A stretch of DNA of 64,000 nucleotides from Streptomyces maremycinicus. GTDB lineage: Bacteria > Actinomycetota > Actinomycetes > Streptomycetales > Streptomycetaceae. The DNA lies in contig NZ_BBYG01000013.1 in the NCBI RefSeq assembly GCF_001184025.1, positions 310,001 through 374,000 of the forward strand, written 5' to 3'. Of this stretch, positions 1 to 7,650 are shown piece by piece (positions within the stretch are counted from its first letter, which is position 1; each line of letters opens with the position of its first letter). The position numbers and the translations under genes are program-made. The notes beneath the pieces were generated by a model. That model was given only the letters and a program-made list of their open reading frames with translations, did not search any database and was not told the DNA's origin.

Positions 1-175
1 CGCCGCTCGACGACGAGCCGTCGTGGTTCTGGCCGGAGCTGCTGCATCCGCCGCCCCCGCCGTCGCCGTGACCGCCGCCGCGGCCGTGCCCCTTGCTCGT
101 GGAGAAGCCGGTCAGCGCCAGTACGACGATCGCGGCCACCGCTGTGAACCTGAGTTTCTGCCCCCGTCGATCCAT
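1..175 (-). CDS. Small secreted protein, N-terminal part only
   Basis: The gene reads leftward off the window edge, so only about 58 residues are visible. The ATG is followed by a basic start (MDRRGQKLR), a hydrophobic stretch (FTAVAAIVVLALTGF) and then a Gly/His/Ser-rich segment with one cysteine (GGGGGCSSSGQNHDG). This is a signal peptide or anchor followed by a low-complexity extracellular part. In S. coelicolor a small gene sits between afsS and afsK at this place, and I take this to be its counterpart. The function is unknown. The single cysteine could be a lipid or disulfide site, but no classical lipobox is visible in the fragment. Confidence 0.6.
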   Translation of the reverse strand, partial: MDRRGQKLRFTAVAAIVVLALTGFSTSKGHGRGGGHGDGGGGGCSSSGQNHDGSSSSG

Positions 176-285
176 GCGGCCAGCCTAGGCAAAGCCTGTC
201 ACGACCATGTCACCGCGTGGCGACCGGCCGGTCCCCGGCGTAGCGTCTGCGGTGGCGGCCGCCGTCCGGCTCCCTTCCGTGCACC

Positions 286-404
286 CGGCACGACGGCCGT
301 CCCGGCACGACGGCCGTCCCGGCACGACGGCCGTCCCGGCACGACGGCCGTCCCGGCACGACGGCCGTCCCGGCACGACGGCCGTCCCGGTGCGACGGCC
401 GTCC
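286..404. repeat. 17-bp tandem repeat, seven copies
   Basis: The unit CGGCACGACGGCCGTCC is repeated head to tail seven times. The first six copies are identical and the seventh has two changes (CGGTGCGACGGCCGTCC). Each unit contains the palindrome GACGGCCGTC, so the array can fold on either strand. It begins just downstream of the afsK stop codon and may act as an RNA 3' end structure. The perfect identity suggests recent expansion. Confidence 0.9.
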
Positions 405-425
405 TCCCGGCGGTGAGCGGACGGT

Positions 426-2807
426 TCAGGCCGTACGGGCCGTTCCCGTGCCCTTCTCCGCGTCCAGCGCGTACACACAGCGGTCCTTGCTGGACGCGTA
501 CACCACACCGTCGCGGACCACCGGGGAGCCGGTGATCTCGCCGCCGGTCGCCAGCTTCCAGCGCAGCCTGCCGTCGTCGGCCTTCAGGGTGTACAGCAGG
601 TGGTCCGTGGAGCCGAAGTGGATACGGCCCTCCGCGACCGCCGGGGCGCCCACGATGTCGCCGCCCGCCTGGAAGCGCCACTTGGGCGTGCCGGTGACGG
701 CGTCCAGGGTGTAGAGGCCCTTGCCGCTGCCGACGTGGACATGGCCGGCGGCCACCAGCACCGGGTCGACGGACGCCCGGGCCTCGGTGGCGATGCGCCA
801 GCGGTCGCGCCCGTCGGTGGCGTCGATGGCGTACACGGTGCCGAGGTAGTCGGCGAGGTAGACGCCGCCGCCGGTCACCGCCGGGCCGGGCACGAAGGCC
901 GGCGGCGACAGGAAGACCGCCGGGGCCTCGAAGTGCCAGCGCACCATGCCGCTCGCGACGTCGACGGCGAGGACGCGGGTGCCGGCGGAGAGGTAGACGT
1001 AGCCGTCGGGGGCGGGGGTGACCCGGACCGGGACACCGCCGCAGGAGGCCGTGTCGCCGATGGGGTAGGACCAGCGTTCCTCGCCCGTGCGGGCTTCCAG
1101 GGCTCTGAGCCGGGCGTCCTGCCAGACGTAGACCGTGCCCTCGTGCAGGGCCGGGCCGGCCTCCGGGGACTCGAAGTCGGTCTGGCAGCCGGTGATCTCC
1201 CAGAGCTTCTGCCCGGTCGAGGCCTCCCAGGCCTGGACGCCGCCGCCGCGCGTGCCGGTGACGACCGTGCCCCGGTCGGCCTTGAGCGAGTACACCCAGG
1301 CGTCCGTCGACAGCCGCCACAGGTCGCCGCCCTCACGGGCGTCCAGGGCGAACAGGGTGGGCCCGTCGGAGGCGTGCACCCGGCCGTCCGCGACCGCCAT
1401 CGACCAGGCGACGTCCCGCGTCTTGAAGCGGCGCCGGCCGGTGGCCACATCCAGGGCGTGCACCTCGAAGGAGGTCACGTAGACGAGGTCCCCGGCGACG
1501 GACGGCGTGCCCCACACATCGTTCGACATGCGGAAACGCCAGGGCCGCCAGCCCGCGGGGGTCTCCGAGGGCGCGGTCTGGGGGGTCGGTACGGTCGTGT
1601 CGGCGCCGTTGACGCCGGGGCGCGGGCGGGACCAGCTGGCGACCAGGCCGGGCTCGGCGACGGGCGCCTTCACGGCGGCCGTGGCCCGTACGTCGGCGAC
1701 GCGCGGACCCGGTCCGATCGGCACGGCGGCGCCCGCCAGCCGGACGGGACCGATGTCGGGCGCGCCGACGGCCACCGGCGCGGGAGCCGGGCGGGACAGG
1801 ACCACGGGGGCGTGCGGCGGCGGGGGCGGCACGGCCGGGGCGGTCGGCCGGGCCAGGCCCACGCCGCCCGCGCCGCCGCTGCGAGGACTCGGCGGCGCCG
1901 GCTTCGTCGGGCGGCCGCCACGGCGCGTCTCGATGAGCGCGACCGCCTTCTCGGGCAGCCACGCCGACGCCGTACCGCTGTCGTCGGAGCCGGAGCCGAA
2001 GAGGTGGGGGGCGAGCTGGGCCTGGAGGTCGGCCGGGTTGGGCCGGGCCGTGGCCTCCATCTGCATGCAGGACTCGATGAGCGGGCGCAGTTCGTCCGGC
2101 AGGCCCTCCAGGTCCGGGCCCTCGCGCAGCAGCATGAAGACCGTCTCGACCGGGTTGGCGCCGTGGAAGGGCGGGTGGCCGGTGGCGGCGAAGACCAGCA
2201 TCGAGCCGAGCGAGAAGACATCGCTCGCGCCGGTCACGCTGCGCGAGTCCTTCGCCTGCTCGGGGGACATGTAGGCGGGGGTGCCGACGGCCACGTTCGT
2301 CATCGTCAAACGCGTGTTCGAAACGCCGGAGGCGATACCGAAGTCGATCACCCGGGGCCCGTCCTCGACGACGAGCACGTTGGACGGCTTGAGGTCACGG
2401 TGGACCAGCCCCGCGCCGTGGATCGACTGGAGCGCCTCGGCGACGCCAGCCGCCAGCCAGCGCACCGCCTGGGCGGGCATGGGCCCGCAGTCGTTCACTA
2501 TTTCCTCGAGGGAGGGCGCGGGAACGTACGCGGTGGCCAGCCAGGGCACGGCGGCGCGGGGATCGGCGTCTACGACGGCGGCCGTGTAGAACCCCGAGAC
2601 CGCCCGGGCCGCCTCCACCTCGCGCGTGAAACGCACCCGGAAGAGCTGGTCCTCGGCGAGCTCGGTCCTGACCGTCTTGATCGCCACGCGACGGCCCGAG
2701 GCCGAGCGGGCCAGATAGACCAGCCCCATGCCGCCGGCCCCCAGCCGTCCCAGCACCTCGAACGGCCCGATCCGCCGCGGATCGTGCTGCGTCAGCTGAT
2801 CCACCAC
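426..2807 (-). CDS. afsK: Ser/Thr protein kinase AfsK with PQQ beta-propeller
   Basis: This is a eukaryotic-type kinase known in Streptomyces for phosphorylating the regulator AfsR, so influencing antibiotic production, and the polar growth protein DivIVA. From the chosen GTG, the glycine loop (GRLGAGGMG) is at 20-28, the ATP lysine at 44, the catalytic HRDLKPSN at 136-143 and DFG at 155-157. A Pro/Ala-rich linker (about 310-410) leads to a C-terminal domain of PQQ-type WGTP/ALD repeats, probably the sensor. There is no membrane segment. The GTG has GGAGG ten bases upstream. It also places an activation-loop threonine at 168, the number I recall for the AfsK autophosphorylation site. An upstream start at 2852 would add 15 basic residues and is less likely. 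The kbpA-like gene lies directly upstream. Confidence 0.93.
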   Translation of the reverse strand: MVDQLTQHDPRRIGPFEVLGRLGAGGMGLVYLARSASGRRVAIKTVRTELAEDQLFRVRFTREVEAARAVSGFYTAAVVDADPRAAVPWLATAYVPAPSLEEIVNDCGPMPAQAVRWLAAGVAEALQSIHGAGLVHRDLKPSNVLVVEDGPRVIDFGIASGVSNTRLTMTNVAVGTPAYMSPEQAKDSRSVTGASDVFSLGSMLVFAATGHPPFHGANPVETVFMLLREGPDLEGLPDELRPLIESCMQMEATARPNPADLQAQLAPHLFGSGSDDSGTASAWLPEKAVALIETRRGGRPTKPAPPSPRSGGAGGVGLARPTAPAVPPPPPHAPVVLSRPAPAPVAVGAPDIGPVRLAGAAVPIGPGPRVADVRATAAVKAPVAEPGLVASWSRPRPGVNGADTTVPTPQTAPSETPAGWRPWRFRMSNDVWGTPSVAGDLVYVTSFEVHALDVATGRRRFKTRDVAWSMAVADGRVHASDGPTLFALDAREGGDLWRLSTDAWVYSLKADRGTVVTGTRGGGVQAWEASTGQKLWEITGCQTDFESPEAGPALHEGTVYVWQDARLRALEARTGEERWSYPIGDTASCGGVPVRVTPAPDGYVYLSAGTRVLAVDVASGMVRWHFEAPAVFLSPPAFVPGPAVTGGGVYLADYLGTVYAIDATDGRDRWRIATEARASVDPVLVAAGHVHVGSGKGLYTLDAVTGTPKWRFQAGGDIVGAPAVAEGRIHFGSTDHLLYTLKADDGRLRWKLATGGEITGSPVVRDGVVYASSKDRCVYALDAEKGTGTARTA

Positions 2808-2995
2808 TTGCCTGCCACCTCCCCGTACGAACCGCGTCACCCGCTTGTGCACACGGCCCCGTGCAGCGTCTCACCACCGCACCGCCGTGGCGGCACGCAC
2901 CCTGATTCTTCCTGGCCGGACGGCCGGTTGCGAACCCGGGGGCAATCGGGGTGTCTCATTTCATATACGCGCATACAGCACGCATACGGCACCCG

Positions 2996-3718
2996 TCAGC
3001 GCTGAAGAAGCGCGAACGACGCCCCTTGATTGTCCGTGACGACCGCCACGGTTCCGTACGAAGCGGTGAACGGGCCCGCCTGCACCCGCCCGCCGAGCCG
3101 GCTCACCGCGCCCAGGGCCGCCTCGCAGTCGCGCACGCCGAAGTGGACGAGGAAATGCGGCGGCATGACCTCCGGGAAGACGTCCCCGACCGGCGCCCGC
3201 CCGAATTCGGGTTCGGCACCCGGCCCGAACAGCGCCTCGTGGAAGAGGTGGCCGTAGAAGGTGTTGGCGGCCCCGGTGTCCCGGGCGTAGAGCTGCGCCC
3301 AGGCGAAGGTGCCGGGCCGGTGCCGCACGCCGAAGCCGGGGTGGCCGGCCGGCTGCCACAGGCCGAAGACCGCGCCCTCGGGGTCGGCGGCGAGCACGGC
3401 GGTGCCCGCCCCGCCGACCGGGAACGGCCCCATGACGACCTGCCCGCCGGCGTTGCGGATGCGGCCGACGGTCTTCTGCGCGTCCGGGGTCGCGAAGTAC
3501 ACCGTCCAGACGGTGGGCATCCGGCCGTCCGTCTTGTGCGCGAGCGCCGCCACCGGAGCGCCCTCCAGCCGGGCCCACACCGAGGAGCCGTACGCCTCCT
3601 CGAAATCCCACCCGAAGAGCTCACCGTAGAACCGCTTGCCCGCGTCCACGTCGGGGAGCTGTGCGTCCACCCAGCAGGGGACGCCCTCTGCGTACACCGA
3701 TGCCCTGTTTTCGGCCAT
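2996..3718 (-). CDS. kbpA: VOC/glyoxalase-fold protein, probable AfsK inhibitor KbpA
   Basis: The 240-residue protein consists of two tandem vicinal-oxygen-chelate domains. Domain 1 starts at about residue 12 (VPCWVDAQLPD, then FYGELFGWDF). Domain 2 starts at about 125 (FAWAQLYARD, then FYGHLF). It is co-directional with and just upstream of afsK, the position I remember for kbpA, whose product binds unphosphorylated AfsK and blocks its autophosphorylation. The fold would otherwise suggest a small-molecule binding or hydroxylase-type protein, and an enzymatic role cannot be excluded. A TAGTTT box ends six bases before the ATG, so the transcript is probably leaderless. Fold assignment is firm; the kbpA name rests on context and memory. 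Confidence 0.8.
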   Translation of the reverse strand: MAENRASVYAEGVPCWVDAQLPDVDAGKRFYGELFGWDFEEAYGSSVWARLEGAPVAALAHKTDGRMPTVWTVYFATPDAQKTVGRIRNAGGQVVMGPFPVGGAGTAVLAADPEGAVFGLWQPAGHPGFGVRHRPGTFAWAQLYARDTGAANTFYGHLFHEALFGPGAEPEFGRAPVGDVFPEVMPPHFLVHFGVRDCEAALGAVSRLGGRVQAGPFTASYGTVAVVTDNQGASFALLQR

Positions 3719-3724
3719 GCAGCC

Positions 3725-3730
3725 AAACTA
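3725..3730 (-). promoter_or_regulatory. -10 box of a leaderless promoter for kbpA
   Basis: Read on the minus strand, TAGTTT is followed by six bases and then the ATG. This is the usual geometry of Actinobacterial leaderless transcripts, and no Shine-Dalgarno sequence is seen. Confidence 0.5.
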
Positions 3731-3828
3731 ACGGCGCCGCGCGCAAGCCGCAGACCAGGCACACCCGCCTCCGCGCCCCCTCGCACCCCATTTGCAGTCG
3801 GCCGAATCGCGCTCCGATCACCCCTCGG

Positions 3829-3834
3829 TAAGCT
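3829..3834 (+). promoter_or_regulatory. -10 box of a leaderless promoter for the TetR gene
   Basis: TAAGCT ends six bases before the ATG of the downstream TetR gene. There is no ribosome-binding site between them. Confidence 0.5.
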
Positions 3835-3840
3835 GACGGC

Positions 3841-4488
3841 ATGACAGGACAAGTGCGTACCGTCGACGGCCGCGTGGCCGGTCGGCGCGGGCAGGCGACG
3901 CGGCAGAAGCTGCTCGACTGCCTCAGCGAGATGCTCAGCTCCTCTCCGTACCGCGACGTCAAGGTCATCGACGTCGCCCGGAAGGCGGGCACTTCGCCAG
4001 CGACCTTCTACCAGTACTTCCCGGACGTCGAGGGCGCCGTCCTGGAGATCGCCGAGCAAATGGCCGCCGAGGGCGCGGAGTTGACCGCGCTGGTCGCCGG
4101 ACGTTCCTGGGTCGGCAAGGCCGGCTGGCAGACGGCGCAGGAACTCGTCGACGGCTTCCTGGAGTTCTGGCGGAAGAACGACGCGATCCTCCGGGTCGTC
4201 GACCTCGGCGCGGCGGAGGGGGACAAGCGCTTCTACAAACTCCGCATGAAGATCCTCAACTCGGTGAACAACTCCCTTTCGGACGCCGTCGCCGAGCTCC
4301 AGTCCAAGGGCAAGGTCGACAAGGACGTGAACCCGGCCGCGGTCGCGGGCGCGCTCGTCGCGATGCTCGCGGCGGTCGCCTCGCACCAGAAGGGCTTCCA
4401 GACCTGGGGCGTCAAGCAGGCCGAACTCAAGCCGAACCTGGCCCTGTTGGTGCACCTGGGCATCACCGGCAAGAAGCCGACGAAGTAG
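3841..4488 (+). CDS. TetR-family transcriptional regulator
   Basis: This 215-residue protein has an N-terminal helix-turn-helix at about residues 20-65 (VARKAGTSPATFYQYF is the recognition region) and an all-helical C-terminal ligand domain. It stands alone between kbpA (divergent) and the Lrp gene (convergent). A regulator at this position is conserved next to afsK in S. coelicolor as far as I recall. The ligand and targets are unknown. Its own promoter region lacks the CTGAC-N5-GTCAG palindrome found further right, so nothing in the sequence links it to that regulon. Confidence 0.9.
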   Translation: MTGQVRTVDGRVAGRRGQATRQKLLDCLSEMLSSSPYRDVKVIDVARKAGTSPATFYQYFPDVEGAVLEIAEQMAAEGAELTALVAGRSWVGKAGWQTAQELVDGFLEFWRKNDAILRVVDLGAAEGDKRFYKLRMKILNSVNNSLSDAVAELQSKGKVDKDVNPAAVAGALVAMLAAVASHQKGFQTWGVKQAELKPNLALLVHLGITGKKPTK

Positions 4489-4526
4489 CCCCGCCCCCAC
4501 GGTCCTTACGGTCAAGTCCTGTCTGC

Positions 4527-4560
4527 CAGGCGGCAGCTCACCCCGGTGAGCTGCCGCCTG
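4527..4560. terminator. Bidirectional terminator hairpin between TetR and Lrp genes
   Basis: A 16-bp perfect inverted repeat (CAGGCGGCAGCTCACC and its complement) with a 2-base loop lies between two convergent genes. There is no U-tract, as is usual for Streptomyces terminators. Confidence 0.85.
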
Positions 4561-4574
4561 CCGCGCTGTCGGCC

Positions 4575-5027
4575 TCAGGCGGGCAGCGCCCGGTCCTTCA
4601 CCACGTGCTTCATCACCAGCGTCGACGTCAGCCGCTGCACCCCCGGCAGGGTGGCGAGACGCTCGTCGTACAACCGCTGGAAGGCCGCGAGGTCGGCGGT
4701 GGCCACCCGCAGCAGATAGTCGGGTTCGCCGAACAGCCGCTGCGCCTCCAGGACGTGTTCCACCTCGCCCACCGCCCGCTCGAACTCGGCGACCGTGTCC
4801 CGGTCCTCCTGCCGCATCGAGACGAAGACCAGCGCCTCGAAGGTCAGCCCCACGGCGGTCGGCTCCACCACCGCCCGGTAGCCGCTGATAGCCCCCGACC
4901 GCTCCAGCTCCCGCAGCCGCCGGTGACAGGGCGAGACGCTCAGCCGCACCCGCGCGGCCAGCTCGGTCACGGTCAGCCGCCCGTCCTGCTGAAGCTCGGC
5001 AAGAATCTTCCGGTCCACATCGTCCAT
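4575..5027 (-). CDS. Lrp/AsnC-family transcriptional regulator
   Basis: The 150-residue protein has the full family layout. An N-terminal winged helix-turn-helix starts MDDVDRKILAELQQDGR and includes LAARVRLSVSPCHRRLREL. The C-terminal RAM/ligand domain holds the FGEPDYLLRVAT motif at about residues 98-109. These proteins sense amino acids and control nearby transport or catabolic genes. It is divergent from a LysE-type exporter 82 bases away, the classic LysG/Lrp-exporter arrangement, so regulation of that exporter is the likely job. A GGGGAAGATC purine run precedes the chosen ATG. Confidence 0.92.
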   Translation of the reverse strand: MDDVDRKILAELQQDGRLTVTELAARVRLSVSPCHRRLRELERSGAISGYRAVVEPTAVGLTFEALVFVSMRQEDRDTVAEFERAVGEVEHVLEAQRLFGEPDYLLRVATADLAAFQRLYDERLATLPGVQRLTSTLVMKHVVKDRALPA

Positions 5028-5069
5028 GGGGCAGATCTTCCCCCGTGCTGGGCCGATCCGCGAAAACTT

Positions 5070-5107
5070 CGGGAACACTTTCGCCCACATCGCGCCTAAT
5101 GTTCCCG
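5070..5107. promoter_or_regulatory. Candidate Lrp operator between regulator and exporter
   Basis: CGGGAACA at 5070-5077 and its exact complement TGTTCCCG at 5100-5107 form an inverted repeat. A third half-site, CGGGAACG, lies at 5117-5124 just inside the exporter gene. The right arm overlaps the TAATGT -10 box (5097-5102), placed seven bases before the exporter ATG. Occupation would block exporter transcription. This is an inference from symmetry and position. Confidence 0.55.
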
Positions 5108-5109
5108 AC

Positions 5110-5721
5110 ATGGACTCGGGAACGCTCCTTTCTTTCCTCGCCGTCGACCTGCTGCTGGTGTGCGTGCCGGGCGCCGACTGGGCGTACGTGATCTCCGCCG
5201 GGCTGCGCGGCCGTTCGGTGGGCGCCGCGGTGGGCGGCCTGGTGAGCGGGTACGCCCTGCACACGGCGCTGGCCGCGGCGGGCCTCGCGGTGCTGGTCGC
5301 GGGGTCGCCGACGCTGCTCACCGCACTGACGGCGGCGGGCGCGGCGTACCTGGTGTGGCTGGGGTGGACGGTGCTGCGGCGGCCTGGGGTCCCGGGCGCG
5401 GGGGAGGAGATCGCGGCGGGCGGCGGGCGGGTGTTCCTGCGCGGGGCCACGATCAGCGGCCTGAACCCCAAGGGCCTGCTGCTGTACCTGTCGGTCCTGC
5501 CCCAGTTCCTCACGGGCGACGGTCACCTGCCGGTGGCCGCCCGGACGACCGTGCTCGGCCTGCTCCACATGGTGTGCTGCGCCGCCGTCTACCTGACCGT
5601 GGGCGTCCTGGCCCGCGAACTGCTGGGCGCCCGCCCGGCGGCGGCCCGCGCGGTGACCCGCACCTCCGGAGCGGCGATGCTGGGGACAGGCACGTTCCTG
5701 CTGCTCCAGCACGCCTTCTAG
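5110..5721 (+). CDS. LysE-family amino-acid/metabolite exporter
   Basis: The 203-residue membrane protein has about six hydrophobic segments and the family signatures PGADWAYVISAGLRGR near residue 20 and GATISGLNPKGLLLYLSVLPQF around 117-138. It belongs to the LysE/RhtB group, which exports amino acids or homoserine-lactone-like compounds across the inner membrane. The divergent Lrp regulator suggests substrate-dependent induction. The start is the ATG seven bases after a TAATGT -10 box, giving a leaderless transcript. The substrate cannot be read from the sequence. Confidence 0.9.
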   Translation: MDSGTLLSFLAVDLLLVCVPGADWAYVISAGLRGRSVGAAVGGLVSGYALHTALAAAGLAVLVAGSPTLLTALTAAGAAYLVWLGWTVLRRPGVPGAGEEIAAGGGRVFLRGATISGLNPKGLLLYLSVLPQFLTGDGHLPVAARTTVLGLLHMVCCAAVYLTVGVLARELLGARPAAARAVTRTSGAAMLGTGTFLLLQHAF

Positions 5722-5750
5722 CCGCCCCGAGGCCCGGCCCCCGGCGGACC

Positions 5751-5828
5751 GGACCTCGGTCCCCGGACCCTCGGTCCCCGGAACCTTCGATCCCCGGCCC
5801 CTGGTCCCCGGTCCCCGGTCCCGGGTCC
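5751..5828. repeat. Degenerate GTCCCCGG repeats
   Basis: An array of imperfect 8-12 base units built on GGTCCCCGG fills the gap between the LysE gene and the convergent reductase gene. It probably serves as a shared 3' end structure. Copy number may vary between strains. Confidence 0.7.
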
Positions 5829-6317
5829 CTAGTCCCCGAGGCCCCGGCCCCTCACGGTGAGGCGGAACACGCGGATCTCCCGGTCCACCCGTTCCTGGTA
5901 CGTCGCGTACGGCGGCCAGAACACCAGCAGGGTCTTCCAGACGGCCGCCCGCTCCTCCCCCGTCAGCCGCACGGCCGTCACCGGGACGTCCGTGCCCTTC
6001 CAGCTGATCTCGGCCTCCGGGTGGGCCAGCAGGTTGCCGGTCCAGGCGGGGTGCCCGGTGCGGCCGAAGTTGGAGCCGACCAGGATCCAGCTCCCGCCGC
6101 CCTCCTCGGGCATACAGGCCAGCGGCGTCCGACGCGGCAGGCCGCTCCTCACCCCGGTGGACGTCAGGATCACCCCGGGCAGCATCTGGGCGCTGAGCAG
6201 CACCTTTCCCCGGGTGAGCCGGTGCACGGCCCGGTCGAGGGCGGGGACGACACGCGGCGCGACCTTCGCGAAGGCCCGCGTCGAGGAGACCCTCTGCACC
6301 AGCCGGACGCCGATCAC
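5829..6317 (-). CDS. Deazaflavin (F420)-dependent nitroreductase-family protein
   Basis: At 162 residues this fits the Ddn-like F420H2-dependent reductase family (split beta-barrel fold). The central motif SWILVGSNFGRTGHPAWTGN (about residues 76-95) and the preceding GLPRRTPLACMP are typical of the group, which binds reduced F420 and reduces quinones or other acceptors. The GTG start overlaps the stop of the upstream acyl-CoA dehydrogenase gene (GTGA), so the two are translationally coupled. It may supply a reduction step to that operon. The substrate is unknown. Confidence 0.85.
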   Translation of the reverse strand: MIGVRLVQRVSSTRAFAKVAPRVVPALDRAVHRLTRGKVLLSAQMLPGVILTSTGVRSGLPRRTPLACMPEEGGGSWILVGSNFGRTGHPAWTGNLLAHPEAEISWKGTDVPVTAVRLTGEERAAVWKTLLVFWPPYATYQERVDREIRVFRLTVRGRGLGD

Positions 6318-7528
6318 ACCGGTACCTCCGTCCGCTCGAGGAGCCGGGCACCCTCGGCCGCGTGCGCCCGCAGCCGGTGCACGGGGCCGAACAGCAGCTC
6401 GTCGCCCGTGGCCCGCTTGAAGAACAGGTGCGCCTCGTGTTCCCAGGTGAAGCCGATTCCCCCGTGCAACTGGATCCCCTCGGCGGCGGCGCGGCGCAGC
6501 GCCTCCAGCGCCTGCGCGAGAGCCAGCCCGCCCACCCGCTCACGAGGCGGGCCGGAGCCGCCCGGGTCACCGGGACCACCCGCCGCCCAGGCGGCGTAGT
6601 ACGCGGCGGACCGGGCCGCCTGGATCCGGACGTAGACATCGGCCAGCCGGTGCTGGACCGCCTGGAAGGAGCCGATCACCCGGCCGAACTGCTCCCGTCG
6701 GCCGAGGTACTCGACGGTTCGTTCCAGCACGCGGTCGGCCGCGCCGACGGCCTCGCAGGCGAGGAAGGCGGCCGCGAAGTCACCGGCGTGCGAGAGCGCC
6801 TGCGTCACCTCCGCCTCCTCGCCGCCGAGCAGTTCGGCCCGCACGTCACGGAGCTGGACGCGGGCCTGCGGCCGGGTCGCGTCCAGGGCCGTCTGCCGGG
6901 TGCGGACCAGCCCGGACGCGTCCCCCGCCACGACGAACAGCAGGGTGCGCGACCGTACGAACCCGCCGGTGTGCGCGGCGACCACCAGCGCGCCGGCGCT
7001 GTGCCCGTCGAGCACCTGCGCGGCCTCCCCGTACAGCCGCCAGACGCCCTGTACCCGCCGGGCCTGGATCCCGCCCGCGCGCCCGCCGCCGGCCCAGTCG
7101 CCGTCCTGGGGGCCGGTCAGGTCGAGGGCGGTGGCGAGGGCGGGCGCGGGTACGGCCAGGGCGGCGGTCAGGGTGCCGTCGCAGATCCGGGGGAGCAGAC
7201 CGGCGCGCTGGGCGTCCGTGCCGAGGGCGAGGACCAGCGGCGCGGCGAGAACGGAGGTCGCGAGGAGCGGCGAGGGCGCGAGCACCCGGCCGGTCTCCTC
7301 GGCGGCGAGGGCGAGATCGGTGACCGGACAGCCGACACCGCCGTACGCCTCGGGGAGCGCGAGACCGGGCAGCCCGAGCCGCTCGGCGAGGGCGGTCCAC
7401 AGGGCCGGATCGTGGCCGCGCGGGGTGTCCAGGGCGGCGCGCAGCTCCTCGGGGCCGCAGCGTCTGTGGAGCAGTTCGCGCAACGTGCGGCGGATCCCGT
7501 CCTGTTCGGCGGTGAAGCCGGGGTCCAT
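6314..7528 (-). CDS. Acyl-CoA dehydrogenase family protein
   Basis: The protein (about 404 residues) has the helical N-terminal domain (FTAEQDGIRRTLRELL), a middle beta domain and the C-terminal FAD domain with YLGRREQFGRVIGSFQAVQH and the closing LHGGIGFTWEHEAHLFFKRA. These flavoproteins desaturate acyl-CoA thioesters. No glutamate stands at the classical catalytic position near the C-terminal motif, which is common in the subunits of heteromeric enzymes. I take the ATG with GAGGGG five bases upstream; an in-frame GTG lies two codons earlier. It is divergent from the thiolase-like gene, whose promoter carries a CTGAC-N5-GTCAG-type site that could serve both directions. Confidence 0.9.
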   Translation of the reverse strand: MDPGFTAEQDGIRRTLRELLHRRCGPEELRAALDTPRGHDPALWTALAERLGLPGLALPEAYGGVGCPVTDLALAAEETGRVLAPSPLLATSVLAAPLVLALGTDAQRAGLLPRICDGTLTAALAVPAPALATALDLTGPQDGDWAGGGRAGGIQARRVQGVWRLYGEAAQVLDGHSAGALVVAAHTGGFVRSRTLLFVVAGDASGLVRTRQTALDATRPQARVQLRDVRAELLGGEEAEVTQALSHAGDFAAAFLACEAVGAADRVLERTVEYLGRREQFGRVIGSFQAVQHRLADVYVRIQAARSAAYYAAWAAGGPGDPGGSGPPRERVGGLALAQALEALRRAAAEGIQLHGGIGFTWEHEAHLFFKRATGDELLFGPVHRLRAHAAEGARLLERTEVPV

Positions 7529-7630
7529 GGCCACCCCTCTCGTCCGGTCCCGTCCAGAGCTGACGGCGCGTCATATTAGGCCGGGGGAACTGGAATGCAC
7601 AGAGAGAAGGCATCTTCAGGGCGGCCGTTA

Positions 7631-7647
7631 TCTGATGTACCGTCAGA
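7631..7647. promoter_or_regulatory. Operator-like palindrome, site A
   Basis: TCTGATGTACCGTCAGA is a near-palindrome of the shared CTGAC-N5-GTCAG type. It contains a TACCGT -10-like box (7638-7643) placed seven bases before the ATG of the thiolase-like gene, so a bound repressor would cover the promoter. Confidence 0.65.
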
Positions 7648-7650
7648 TCC

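Noticed and set aside
286..404. CRISPR-like repeat array
   Set aside because: The copies are contiguous with no unique spacers, and no cas genes are present; it is a simple tandem repeat.
600..3005. Plus-strand open frame opposite afsK
   Set aside because: It is an antisense shadow of a well-supported kinase gene, with no ribosome-binding site or recognisable domain.
3829..3845. Possible extra regulon site CTGACGGCATGACAG at the TetR start
   Set aside because: The right arm (GACAG) is not the complement of CTGAC, so the symmetry of the other sites is missing.
3103..6639. Very long minus-strand open frame (more than 1100 codons) across several genes
   Set aside because: It runs antisense or out of frame through the VOC, TetR, Lrp and LysE genes, each of which has clear family motifs. 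The translation is Arg/Gly/Pro-rich shadow sequence without domains.
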